Source: Amycolatopsis aidingensis
Lineage (GTDB): Bacteria > Actinomycetota > Actinomycetes > Mycobacteriales > Pseudonocardiaceae
Direction: 5' to 3'
Length of the DNA: 64,000 nucleotides
Assembly: GCF_018885265.1 (NCBI RefSeq)
Contig: NZ_CP076538.1
Span: 1,400,001-1,464,000 of the forward strand
The first letter of the stretch is position 1. Each line of letters starts with the position of its first letter. Below, in pieces: positions 42,512 to 50,878 of the stretch. The notes under the pieces were generated by a model. That model ran no database searches. It had not been told where the DNA came from and worked only from the letters and a program-made list of their open reading frames with translations. The position numbers were made by a program, and so were the translations under genes.

Positions 42512-42527
42512 AAAGGTATAGACCAAT
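42512..42527 (-). promoter_or_regulatory. DasR-like operator (dre) upstream of GH20 gene
   Basis: On the minus strand ATTGGTCTATACCTTT matches the Streptomyces DasR site A(C/T)TGGTCTAGACCA(G/C)(A/T) at 13 of 16 positions, including the core TGGTCTA and ACC. DasR-type GntR repressors, released by glucosamine-6-phosphate, control many chitinolytic genes, including GH20 hexosaminidases. Confidence 0.6.
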
Positions 42528-42581
42528 ACTTTCGTTCTGGACATCCACCGTTCGGAGTAGCTACCCGGGGGAAGCCGCTGG

Positions 42582-44462
42582 TTACCGGGTGCCGCGTAGC
42601 ACCGGCCGCAGCGCGTCCAGCACCCCGGGATCCTCGATGGTGGAGGGCACCGGCTCGTCCTTGCCGTCGGCGATCCCGCGCATGGTCTTGCGCAGGATCT
42701 TCCCGGACCTGGTCTTCGGCAGTGCGTCCACAACGGAGACATCGCGCATCGCGGCCACCGGGCCGATCTCGCTGCGCACCGCGGCGACCAGCTCCGCGCG
42801 CAGCGTGTCCTGTTCTATGTCCACACCGGACTTCAGCACCACGAAGCCGTGCGGCAGCTGGCCTTTCACCGCGTCATACACTCCGATCACCGCGCATTCG
42901 GCCACCGCGGGATGCGCGGCGAGTACCGACTCCATCGAACCGGTGGACAGCCGGTGGCCCGCCACGTTGATCACGTCGTCGGTGCGACCCATGACGAACA
43001 GGTACCCGTCCTCGTCCAGGTACCCGGAGTCGCCGGTCAGGTAGTGCCCTGGGTAGCGGGAGAGGTAGGACTCGACGTACCGCTCGTCATCGCCCCACAG
43101 CGTGGGCAGCGCGCCCGGCGGCAGCGGCAGCCGGATGGCGATCGCCCCCTCCGCGCCGGGCGGCAGCGGTTCCCCGCCTGCGTCCAGAATCCGCGCGTCC
43201 CAGCCCGGTACCGGGACCGTGGCCGAGCCCGGCTTCACCGGCAGTGGTTCGAGCCCGCGCGGGTTCGCCGCGATCGGCCAGCCGGTCTCGGTCTGCCACC
43301 AGTGGTCGATTACCGGGACACCGAGGCTGCGGTGCGCCCAGTGGTAGGTCTCCGGGTCCAGCCGCTCTCCGGCCAGGAACAGGGTGCGGAAGCCGGAAAG
43401 GTCGTACTTCGCCACCTCGGCCGCGTCGGGGTCCACCTTCTTCACCGCCCGCAGCGCGGTCGGCGCGGTGAACAACGCCCGCACCCCGTGCTCGGCGACC
43501 ACCCGCCAGAACGCCCCCGCGTCGGGGGTCCCTACCGGTTTGCCTTCGTAAAGTACTGTGGTCGCGCCTGCCAGCAGCGGGGCGTAGACGATGTAGGAGT
43601 GCCCGACCACCCAGCCGACGTCGGAGGCTGTCCACCAGACGTTCCCGGGGTGGATGTCGTAGATGTTGGCCAGCGACCAGGCCAGCGCCACCGCGTGCCC
43701 GCCGTTGTCCCGCACCACCCCCTTCGGCCTGCCGGTGGTGCCGGAGGTGTAGAGCACGTAGAGCGGGTCGGTCGCGGCCACCGGGACGGGGTCCACCGGT
43801 TCGGCACCGGCGACCAGCTCGGTCCAGTCCAGGTCCCGAGGGCCCAGCTCGGCCGGGGCGGCCTCCCGCTGTAGCACCACCACCCGCTCCGGCCGGTGCT
43901 CGCTGGCGGCCAGCGCGGCGTCGATGATCGGTTTGTACTCCACCACCCTGGCCGGTTCGATCCCGCAGGACGCGGCCAGGATCGCCTTCGGCCGGGCGTC
44001 GGAGATCCGCGCGGCCAGTTCCTTCGGGGCGAACCCGCCGAAGACCACGGAATGGACCGCGCCCAGCCGGGCGCAGGCCAGCATGGCGATCACCGCCTCG
44101 GGCACCATCGGCAGGTAGATGATCACCCGGTCGCCCTTGCCGATGCCGAGCGAGGCCAGCGCGCCTGCGAACCGGGCCACCTCGTCCCGCAGTTCGGCGT
44201 AGGTGTAGCGCCGTTTGTCCCCGGTGACCGGGGAGTCGTAGATCAGCGCGGGCTGCTCCCCGCGCCCGGCAGCGACATGCCGGTCCAGCGCGTTGTGGCA
44301 GGTGTTCAGCTCCCCGTCGGGGAACCAGCGGTACAGCGGGGCACGCTCGGCGTCCAGCGCCCGCGTCGGCGCGCGGGTCCAGTCGATCGCGGTGGCCGCC
44401 GCCAGCCAGAACGACTCCGGGTCGGTCAGGCTGCGCTGGAAGGTCTCGGCGTAGGCACCCAT
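42582..44462 (-). CDS. Propionyl-CoA/acetyl-CoA synthetase (PrpE-like)
   Basis: A 626-residue short-chain acyl-CoA synthetase, the PrpE length. The N terminus (AETFQRSLTDPESFWLAAA, then NTCHNALDRHV) matches propionyl-CoA synthetases. Motifs are YTSGTTGRPKG, WWQTETGWPI, TGDSGYLDEDGYLFVMGRTDD and the C-terminal catalytic, acetylatable Lys in PKTRSGKILRKTM. It activates propionate (or acetate) with ATP and CoA. I chose the ATG at 44462; the frame continues upstream through the kinase-gene region, which is an artefact of base composition. A ribosome site is not obvious. Confidence 0.85.
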   Translation of the reverse strand: MGAYAETFQRSLTDPESFWLAAATAIDWTRAPTRALDAERAPLYRWFPDGELNTCHNALDRHVAAGRGEQPALIYDSPVTGDKRRYTYAELRDEVARFAGALASLGIGKGDRVIIYLPMVPEAVIAMLACARLGAVHSVVFGGFAPKELAARISDARPKAILAASCGIEPARVVEYKPIIDAALAASEHRPERVVVLQREAAPAELGPRDLDWTELVAGAEPVDPVPVAATDPLYVLYTSGTTGRPKGVVRDNGGHAVALAWSLANIYDIHPGNVWWTASDVGWVVGHSYIVYAPLLAGATTVLYEGKPVGTPDAGAFWRVVAEHGVRALFTAPTALRAVKKVDPDAAEVAKYDLSGFRTLFLAGERLDPETYHWAHRSLGVPVIDHWWQTETGWPIAANPRGLEPLPVKPGSATVPVPGWDARILDAGGEPLPPGAEGAIAIRLPLPPGALPTLWGDDERYVESYLSRYPGHYLTGDSGYLDEDGYLFVMGRTDDVINVAGHRLSTGSMESVLAAHPAVAECAVIGVYDAVKGQLPHGFVVLKSGVDIEQDTLRAELVAAVRSEIGPVAAMRDVSVVDALPKTRSGKILRKTMRGIADGKDEPVPSTIEDPGVLDALRPVLRGTR

Positions 44463-44570
44463 CCACTCATGATGGACCACGGGACCAGCCCCGGACGAAC
44501 ATCGCGGCGAGCGTGACTGGCGGCCGTGCGCCCGCGTGCGCTGTGCGAGGATGGGCGTCTGGTCGGCCGG

Positions 44571-44598
44571 TCGCCACCTGGTTGCGAATGGGTGGCGA
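44571..44598. repeat. Hairpin in the prpE/kinase intergenic region
   Basis: TCGCCACC (44571-44578) and GGTGGCGA (44591-44598) form a perfect 8-bp stem with a 12-nt loop in the 249-bp divergent gap. It lies 113 bp before the kinase start and could be an operator or leader structure. Confidence 0.4.
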
Positions 44599-44711
44599 AG
44601 CCGACGGGCGGGCAACCCCGCCGGGATGCCAACCGACATACTTGGTGACGGCCGTCCGGCCGGGCGCGCGCACCGGACCCGGGGAAACAGGACACGACGA
44701 AGGAGCGAGGG

Positions 44712-46439
44712 GTGGAGTCGTTCGCTAGCTCGTTGCTGTCCTTGGCGCACGAGCTGTTCGGACCGGGCTTCTGCCCCGGCGACTGGGTGTGGGCCACCAG
44801 CACCGCAGGCGCCCTGATCGCGCTGTTTCCGGTGCTCGGCGCGGTGCTCGTCGCGCTGATCCGCAAGGGGACCGGCAACCGCTACGACGCGGTGGTGGCC
44901 TCGGTGATCGGCGCCATCGGCGTCGTCTCGGTCTTCCTGCTGCCGTGGCTGCTGGCCAACGGCGTGTCCAGCGTGTATCGCGCGGTCAACGCGGGCGGCA
45001 CCGGCGGGCTCTCCGGGCCCGAGCGGGCCACGATGACCACCGAGTACTGCTTCGTCGGGGCGCAGTCGAGCTACCTCGGCGGCGGGCAGAACGTGTACGA
45101 GACCCTGTTCTACTCCTCCGGCGGCGTGCTGGCCTACGGTTACTACCTGGGTGCGCTGATCGGGCTGCCCGCGCTGTGCCTGCTGTTCATCAAGCTGCAG
45201 GCCCGCTCGGCGCTGCGCCGCGGCCCTGGCTGGCCCGGCCGGTTCTTCTGGCTCTCCTTCGTCGCGCTGTTCCTGTTCACCGCCGGGGTGGAGGCCAATA
45301 CTGCCGTGCACCTGTGGCTGGGGTTCCTTCCGGTCAGCGTGCTGGGCATCATCCCGGTGTCGCTGGTGGGGCCGCCGAGCTGGTCGGTGCTGCAGCGCTC
45401 GGAACGCAAACCGGAACCGCGCAGGGAGCCGGACCCGCCGCCCTACGTCCCGCCCGCGGAACAGCAACGGCAGCCACCCCCGCCTCCGCCGCCGGACAAG
45501 CAGTACCCGGCGACCTCGGTCGCGCCAGCGCAGGAGTCGGCGGGGGCGGGCGCACTGGCCGCCGCGCCGGGGCCGGTGCCAACGCCGCCGGGTTCCAGCC
45601 AGGCTGGCAGCAGCCGGTACCGCAGGGTGCGCAGGCTCGGCCACGGCGGTTTCGGCACCGTATGGCAGGCGGTGGACAACCAGCTCGGCCGCACGGTGGC
45701 GCTGAAGATCGCGCATGCCCCCGACCCGGACACCGAGGAGCGGATGCAGCGCGAGGCGCGTGCGCTGGCCACCATCAACCACCCCAACTGCGTGCGGGTC
45801 TACGACCTGGTCGAGGAGCCGGACGGGCTGGCGCTGGTGATGGAGTACCTGGAGGGGCAGCCGCTCGGCGCGGTTGTGGACAACGGCGGGCCGCTGGACG
45901 ACCTGGCCGCTGGCCGGTTGTGGGCCACCATGGCCGGTGCGCTCGCCGCCGCGCACGAGCGGGGTGTGCTGCACCGCGACGTGAAGCCGTCCAACGTGAT
46001 CCTGGACCCCGGCGGGCTGGCCCATCTGATCGACTTCGGCATCGCCCGCAGTAAGGGCGACTCCACCATGACCGCGACCGGGATGATGATCGGCACCCCG
46101 GACTTCGTGGCCCCGGAGGCGGCCGCGGGCGTGGCGGCCAGCCCCGCCTCGGACGCCTGGCAGCTGGCCGCCACGGTCAGCTACGCCCTTTCCGGCTCGC
46201 CCCCGCGGGGGACAAGGGAGACCCCGATGGCGGCGTTGATGGCCGCCGCCCGCGCCGAGCCGCCCGCACAACTGCCCCGCCGCAGCGTGCACGCCAAGCT
46301 GCTGATGGCCTCCCTCGACCCACAACCCCGCAACCGGCCCACCCTGAACGCCGTGCGCAAGGAGGTCGAGGGCTGGCTCGCCCGCAGCGGCGCCTCCCCG
46401 GACGGCCCGGTCACCCGCCTGGTCCCCCGCGTCCGCTGA
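44712..46439 (+). CDS. Ser/Thr protein kinase with N-terminal membrane domain
   Basis: A 575-residue protein. Residues 1-225 hold about five membrane helices. A Pro-rich linker (about 235-305) follows, then the kinase domain at about 307-565: Gly loop LGHGGFGTVW, ATP Lys in VALKIAH, catalytic HRDVKPSN, DFGIARS and GTPDFVAPE, all intact, so it should be active. Most actinobacterial membrane kinases have the reverse order (kinase, single helix, extracellular sensor), so this layout is unusual. GAAGGAG precedes the GTG start. No forkhead or phosphatase gene lies nearby, and the signal is unknown. Confidence 0.87.
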   Translation: MESFASSLLSLAHELFGPGFCPGDWVWATSTAGALIALFPVLGAVLVALIRKGTGNRYDAVVASVIGAIGVVSVFLLPWLLANGVSSVYRAVNAGGTGGLSGPERATMTTEYCFVGAQSSYLGGGQNVYETLFYSSGGVLAYGYYLGALIGLPALCLLFIKLQARSALRRGPGWPGRFFWLSFVALFLFTAGVEANTAVHLWLGFLPVSVLGIIPVSLVGPPSWSVLQRSERKPEPRREPDPPPYVPPAEQQRQPPPPPPPDKQYPATSVAPAQESAGAGALAAAPGPVPTPPGSSQAGSSRYRRVRRLGHGGFGTVWQAVDNQLGRTVALKIAHAPDPDTEERMQREARALATINHPNCVRVYDLVEEPDGLALVMEYLEGQPLGAVVDNGGPLDDLAAGRLWATMAGALAAAHERGVLHRDVKPSNVILDPGGLAHLIDFGIARSKGDSTMTATGMMIGTPDFVAPEAAAGVAASPASDAWQLAATVSYALSGSPPRGTRETPMAALMAAARAEPPAQLPRRSVHAKLLMASLDPQPRNRPTLNAVRKEVEGWLARSGASPDGPVTRLVPRVR

Positions 46440-46461
46440 TCCGGCGCACCCGAACGGCCAA

Positions 46462-46573
46462 CACGCGCGCGTAGACGGCAAACACGCCGGGCCTCGGGCG
46501 TGTTTGCCCGCCACGCGCGTGTGTTTGCCGCTCACGCGCACGCGTTTGCTGTTTGCGTACGGCCAACAAGGGG
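46462..46573. repeat. 112-bp interspersed repeat, copy 1
   Basis: Nearly identical to 52073-52183. It contains a perfect 12-bp hairpin, GGCAAACACGCC (46477-46488) and GGCGTGTTTGCC (46497-46508), plus two more TGTTTGCC-type units, and ends GGCCAACAAGGGG. Lying right after the kinase stop, it may end transcription there. Minus-strand frames read it as repetitive GKHAR-like peptides, which I regard as non-coding. Confidence 0.75.
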
Positions 46574-46601
46574 TTCCCGCGCGGTGTCGTGGTAGCCTGC
46601 C

Positions 46602-46759
46602 GCCGCCAGTCGAACCCACGCGGGTGGGTCAGGGAATCCGGTGCGAATCCGGAGCTGACGCGCAGCGGTGAGGGTGACGGCGGGGCAGTGGCCACTGGAC
46701 GCAGGATCCGGGAAGGCGCCCCGGCCGGACGATCCCGAGCCCGAAGACCTGCTGGCGGC
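46602..46759 (+). promoter_or_regulatory. Cobalamin riboswitch
   Basis: Class I adenosylcobalamin-type aptamer. GCCGCCAG (46602-46609) pairs with CTGGCGGC (46752-46759) as P1. Inside are GGAATCCGGTGCGAATCCGG, GCTGACGCGCAGCGGTGA, GCCACTGG and GGGAAGGCG, and the B12-box-like GAGCCCGAAGACCTGC (46736-46751). The following GGGCCC...GGGCCC hairpin (about 46790-46810) and the GAGGA ribosome site near 46815 may form the expression platform. It should shut off btuF-btuC when B12 is plentiful. Confidence 0.9.
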
Positions 46760-46827
46760 CCCGTTCCGGCGGGGAGCACCGTACGACCGGGCCCCGCGTA
46801 TGGGCCCTCGACGACGAGGAACCTCTC

Positions 46828-47862
46828 GTGCCGATCACGCGTCCCTTCCGCCGCGCTGCCCTGCTCGTCTCCGGCGCGTTGCTGCTCGCCGGGTGCGGTG
46901 GTGGTCCGGCCATCACCGCCACGGACACCGCGGCCGCCGGGAACCCCCGCACGCTGGACAACTGCGGCAGGCAGGTGGAGATCGCCGCCCCACCACGGCG
47001 GGCCGTCTCACTGAACCAGGGCACCACCGAGATCCTGCTCTCCCTCGGCCGTGCCGACCGGATGGTCGGCACGGCGACCTGGACCGATCCGGTTCTCCCC
47101 GGCCTCGAGGAGGCCAACGCCACGGTGCCGCGGCTCGCCGACAACTACCCCTCCTTCGAGAAGGTGCTGGACACCGAGCCGGACTTCGCCGCGGCCTCCT
47201 TCGCCTCGACCCTCGCCGAGGGCGGCGTCGCGACCCGCGAGCGGTTCGCGGAGTTCGGCGTGCCCACCTACCTCTCCCCGGCCGACTGCGTCGGCAAGGA
47301 CAACAGCGGCGAGGGCGACGGTCGCCGTACCGAACCCCTGACGATGGACACCGTCTACCGTGAGGTTCGCGAGCTGGCCGGGATCTTCGACGTCCCGGAC
47401 CGTGGCGAGCGGCTGGTCACCGAGCTGAAGGCCAGGGTGGACGAGGCCACCGCCGGGATCGACGCCTCCGGGGTCACCCTGATGTACTGGTTCGCCAACT
47501 CCGAGTCCCCGTACCTGGCGGGCTGCTGCGGGGCGCCGGGTGTGATCACCGGCGAGCTGGGCGCGAAGAACGTCTTCGACGACACCCGCGCGGAGTGGCC
47601 GCAGGTCAGCTGGGAGACCGTCGCGGCGCGGAACCCCGACGTGCTGGTCATCGGCGATCTCACCCGCGAGTCGCAGACCGCGGAGTCGGCCGAGACGAAG
47701 ATCGAGTTCCTGGAGTCCCACCCGGTGACCAGGAATATGGACGCCGTCCGCGAAGGACGTTACGTGCTGCTCAGCGGGCAGGCGATGAACCCGACGATCC
47801 GCACGGTGGACGGGTTGGAGAAGGTCGTGGCCGCGCTGCGCGAGCACGGGTTCGCCGGGTGA
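46828..47862 (+). CDS. Cobalamin ABC transporter substrate-binding lipoprotein (BtuF-like)
   Basis: A 344-residue lipoprotein. The lipobox LLLAGC at about residues 19-24 makes it membrane-tethered. The mature protein is a helical-backbone (class III) binding protein: RAVSLNQGTTEILLSLGRADRMVG and NPDVLVIGDL are typical of the BtuF/FepB fold. The upstream cobalamin riboswitch makes B12 or a corrinoid precursor the likely ligand rather than a siderophore. GTG start with GAGGA upstream. The stop overlaps the permease start. Confidence 0.88.
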   Translation: MPITRPFRRAALLVSGALLLAGCGGGPAITATDTAAAGNPRTLDNCGRQVEIAAPPRRAVSLNQGTTEILLSLGRADRMVGTATWTDPVLPGLEEANATVPRLADNYPSFEKVLDTEPDFAAASFASTLAEGGVATRERFAEFGVPTYLSPADCVGKDNSGEGDGRRTEPLTMDTVYREVRELAGIFDVPDRGERLVTELKARVDEATAGIDASGVTLMYWFANSESPYLAGCCGAPGVITGELGAKNVFDDTRAEWPQVSWETVAARNPDVLVIGDLTRESQTAESAETKIEFLESHPVTRNMDAVREGRYVLLSGQAMNPTIRTVDGLEKVVAALREHGFAG

Positions 47863-48920
47863 CGGCCGCGGTACGGACGGTATGGACCCTCGGGCGGGTA
47901 AGTCTTGTCGGGGCGGCCGGCCTGGCCACGCTGCTCGGCACCATCGCTGTGGCCATCACCATCGGCCCCGCGGACATCGGCGTCGGCGACGTCTGGTCCA
48001 CGGTGTCCGTCCACACCAGACTCGGTGAGGCCGCGACCGCGATCAGCCCGATCCGGGACGGGATCGTGTGGAACCTGCGACTGCCCCGGGCGTTGCTCGC
48101 CGCCGGGTGCGGGGCCGGGCTCGCTGTATGCGGCGTGGTGATGCAGTCCCTGCTGCGCAACCCGCTCGCCGACCCGTTCGTGCTCGGTGTGTCCTCGGGT
48201 GCCTCGACCGGGGCCGTCGTGGTCATCATCCTCGGCGTGGGCGGGGGAGTGCTGTCCACCTCCGGGGGCGCCTTCGTCGGTGCGGTCTGTTCCTTCGGGT
48301 TGGTGCTGCTGCTCAGCCATATCCTCGGGGGCGCGACGGACCGGGTCGTGCTCTCCGGGGTCGCGGCGATGCAGCTGTTCTCCGCGCTCACCTCGTTCAT
48401 CGTGCTCACCTCGGCGGATGCGGAGACCACCCGCAGCGTGCTGTTCTGGCTGCTCGGCTCGCTTGGCGGGGCGCGCTGGGCCGATGTGTGGCTGTGCCTG
48501 GCGGTGCTGGTGGTGGCGCTGGCCGTCTGCGCCGGTCACGCCCGCACCCTGGATGTTTTCGCGTTCGGGCAGGAGACGGCCGCCGCGCTCGGGGTCGCCG
48601 TGCTGCGCACCCGCCTCCTGCTGCTCTGCGTCACGGCGCTGCTGACGGCCGCGCTGGTCAGCGCGGCGGGCGCGATCGGCTTCGTCGGCCTGGTGCTGCC
48701 GCACGCGGTCCGCGCGGTGACCGGTCCCGCGCACGGCAGGCTGCTGCCGGTCGCCGCGCTGGCAGGCGCGGTGTTCCTGGTGTGGGTCGACACCCTCGCC
48801 CGCACCATTCTCGACCCCCAGGAGGTGCCGGTCGGCGTGGTGACCTCGCTGATCGGGGTGCCGGCATTCGTGCTGATCCTCTACCGCACCCGGCGGACCG
48901 GCCTGGCCACCCCGTCCTGA
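47859..48920 (+). CDS. FecCD/BtuC-type ABC transporter permease
   Basis: A 353-residue permease with about ten membrane helices. It carries LRLPRALLAAGCGAGLAVCG, then MQSLLRNPLADPFVLGVSSG, the FecCD-family hallmark, and GAIGFVGLVLPHAVR near residue 280, the loop that contacts the ATPase. It forms the channel for the BtuF-delivered corrinoid. The GTG overlaps the btuF stop. No ATPase gene follows: the next gene converges after a strong hairpin, so the BtuD partner must be encoded elsewhere. Confidence 0.88.
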   Translation: MTAAVRTVWTLGRVSLVGAAGLATLLGTIAVAITIGPADIGVGDVWSTVSVHTRLGEAATAISPIRDGIVWNLRLPRALLAAGCGAGLAVCGVVMQSLLRNPLADPFVLGVSSGASTGAVVVIILGVGGGVLSTSGGAFVGAVCSFGLVLLLSHILGGATDRVVLSGVAAMQLFSALTSFIVLTSADAETTRSVLFWLLGSLGGARWADVWLCLAVLVVALAVCAGHARTLDVFAFGQETAAALGVAVLRTRLLLLCVTALLTAALVSAAGAIGFVGLVLPHAVRAVTGPAHGRLLPVAALAGAVFLVWVDTLARTILDPQEVPVGVVTSLIGVPAFVLILYRTRRTGLATPS

Positions 48921-48965
48921 CGGTGCTCCCCGCGATCCGGGAACCGTGCCGGCCGAAGCCAGACC

Positions 48966-49000
48966 GGGCGCCTGCCTGCCCGAGGAGGCGGCAGGCGCCC
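48966..49000. terminator. Bidirectional terminator hairpin
   Basis: GGGCGCCTGCC (48966-48976) pairs perfectly with GGCAGGCGCCC (48990-49000); the 13-nt loop can add GCC/GGC pairs. It lies between the convergent btuC and NarL-type regulator genes. There is no long T run, as is common in actinomycetes. Confidence 0.75.
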
Positions 49001-49046
49001 GTACGGTTTGGCCTCGCTCCCCCGCCGAGCGCCGAACGGGTGCAGC

Positions 49047-49775
49047 CTAGGAAGGCATGGCGTCGTCCGGTGTCCGGTGAACACCCGACATCGGGGTCAC
49101 GGTTTGGTTGAGCTCCGCGAGGGTGATGAGCCCATCGTCCAGTGCCCGGCCGACGAGCTCGGTTTTCGTGCGGGCCGTCCGCCCGGCGTTGGCGTACTTC
49201 ACGCGCACCCTGGCGATGTAGGTGTCGACGGTCTTGACCGTGATGTCCAGTCTGGTCGCGACGAGTTCCTTGGACGACGAGGCGAACCACGCCCGCAGCA
49301 CCTCGGCCTCCCGCGGGGACAGCCGGGGCCGGTCCGGGGTGCTGTCGGTCATCAGTGCGCCGGAAAGGGACGGCGCGGTGTAGGGTCGGCCGTGCGCGGC
49401 GGCCCGGATCGCGGGTACCAGGTGGTCCTGCCCCTCCCGTTTGGTCAGGTAGGCCAGCGCGCCGAGGTCCACGCACTTGATCGCGGTGGCGTTGTCGGCG
49501 TGCTGGGAGTACACGATCACGCGCCGGCCGTTGTCCACGAGCCTGCGCAGCTCGCCGAACTCGGGCTGGCCCGGTACCAGCTCCAGGTCGAAGATCACCA
49601 CGTCGGCTGCCGCGCCCGCGCCGGTCCAGACCAGGGAAAGCCGGTCACCCGCGTCGATCAGGTCGATCGGCGGCACGGCCTGTTCGCACCAGTACCGCAC
49701 ACCGGCGACGATTGCGGCGTGATCGTCGACGATCACCGCGCTGATCGGTTTCTCCTTCATCCGGTCGGTTGCCAT
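49047..49775 (-). CDS. NarL/FixJ-family response regulator
   Basis: A 242-residue regulator. The receiver domain has VIVDDHAAIV and a phosphoacceptor Asp in DVVIFDLEL; the LuxR HTH at about 165-220 is LSPREAEVLRAWFASSSKEL then DITVKTVDTYIARVR. The ATG at 49775 has GGAGG 4 nt upstream and overlaps the preceding sensor gene by 19 bp, so the three genes 51989 to 49047 form one operon. Targets are not identifiable. Confidence 0.88.
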   Translation of the reverse strand: MATDRMKEKPISAVIVDDHAAIVAGVRYWCEQAVPPIDLIDAGDRLSLVWTGAGAAADVVIFDLELVPGQPEFGELRRLVDNGRRVIVYSQHADNATAIKCVDLGALAYLTKREGQDHLVPAIRAAAHGRPYTAPSLSGALMTDSTPDRPRLSPREAEVLRAWFASSSKELVATRLDITVKTVDTYIARVRVKYANAGRTARTKTELVGRALDDGLITLAELNQTVTPMSGVHRTPDDAMPS

Positions 49776-50878
49776 CGCGCCTCCAGCCAGACCGCGTTCT
49801 CGTTGCTGAACTTCTCGAGCCGGACGTCCGGGGTGGCCGGGCTCGGCAGGTCGATCCCGGAGCAGTCGGCGACGACGCTGACCGACACCATGTCCGGCGC
49901 ACCGACCACGGTCACCCGCGCCCACGAGCCTGCCGTGGCCAGCGCGGTGAGCGCCGCGTCGGTGAGATCCCTGCGCACGGCCACCGGCGGCACCGGCCAC
50001 CTGCCGCGGGCCTCCAGCTCGACCTGAACGCCCTTGCGGTCGGCGACGTCGGCGCAGTGGCGAAGCTCGTGCAGCAGGGGATCGGGTGCGCGGTCCGCCT
50101 CGGCGAACAGCCGCCGCATCCGGGCCGCCTCGATGGCGCAACGTCGCTGGACCTCGGAGTCGGTGGGAACCAGAGTGCCATCCGCGAGCCCTTCCAGCAG
50201 CGGAACGGTGGTGCCGGTGAGCTCGGCGAATCGGAGCCCGCGGCGGCGATGCGACTCCGCCGCGACGGCCTCGGCGGTCCGCAGCCGTTCGAGCTCCCGG
50301 GTGGCCACCGCCGCGTTCCGGCCGATCCGGTTCAGCACGGCCGCGACCACGGCCACGCACAACGGAAAGCCGAACACGTTGACCGAACCCGTGGTGAACC
50401 GCAGCAACGCTCCCCGGCTGGGCTCGTGGAGCAGGAACACGTTCAGCAGCGCCAGCAGCTCGTGCGTGACCAGGAACGTCACCATAGTCCACAGTGGCCG
50501 GTTGAGCAGCAGCACGAGGCCGGCCCAGTTGGCGGCGCCGAAGATCCAGTCCGTCGCGGTCGAGGTGCGGCCTTCCGGGAGGGTGGCGTAGGAAAGCACG
50601 GACGCGGCGAGTACCGCGGCGATGGCGAGCCTGCGCGGGCCGGTGTGCCACGGCAGGCGCCGGGCGAGCAGAACGGCCTCCACACCGAGTACGGCCGCCA
50701 GCGTGGCGAAGGCGGCGACCTGCGCGAGCGGCACATCGTAGCGGTGCCAGCCGCGTGCCAGGTTGGTCAGCCCGAGCCCGAACACGATGGCCACGGTGAC
50801 CAGCAGGATCGCGATTCGCAGGCCGTGCCGCAGCTGCGCCTGGGTCCGTTCCTCGGCTGGCTCGATGGGCTCACCCAT
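49757..50878 (-). CDS. Membrane sensor protein with degenerate kinase domain
   Basis: A 373-residue protein with about six membrane helices (residues 18-190) and a cytoplasmic part resembling a NarX-type kinase. The phosphoacceptor His motif is absent, and where an N box (EALNNVRRHA-like) is expected it reads DAALTALATAG, with only a partial ATP-site motif later (DCSGID). It probably does not autophosphorylate and may instead modulate the true kinase encoded just upstream, with which it overlaps by 8 bp. Confidence 0.7.
   Translation of the reverse strand: MGEPIEPAEERTQAQLRHGLRIAILLVTVAIVFGLGLTNLARGWHRYDVPLAQVAAFATLAAVLGVEAVLLARRLPWHTGPRRLAIAAVLAASVLSYATLPEGRTSTATDWIFGAANWAGLVLLLNRPLWTMVTFLVTHELLALLNVFLLHEPSRGALLRFTTGSVNVFGFPLCVAVVAAVLNRIGRNAAVATRELERLRTAEAVAAESHRRRGLRFAELTGTTVPLLEGLADGTLVPTDSEVQRRCAIEAARMRRLFAEADRAPDPLLHELRHCADVADRKGVQVELEARGRWPVPPVAVRRDLTDAALTALATAGSWARVTVVGAPDMVSVSVVADCSGIDLPSPATPDVRLEKFSNENAVWLEARWQPTG

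Noticed and set aside
44463..46619. Extension of the PrpE-like frame by about 720 codons upstream
   Set aside because: It runs antisense through the kinase gene and the 112-bp repeat, has low-complexity translation, and PrpE family length fits a start at 44462.
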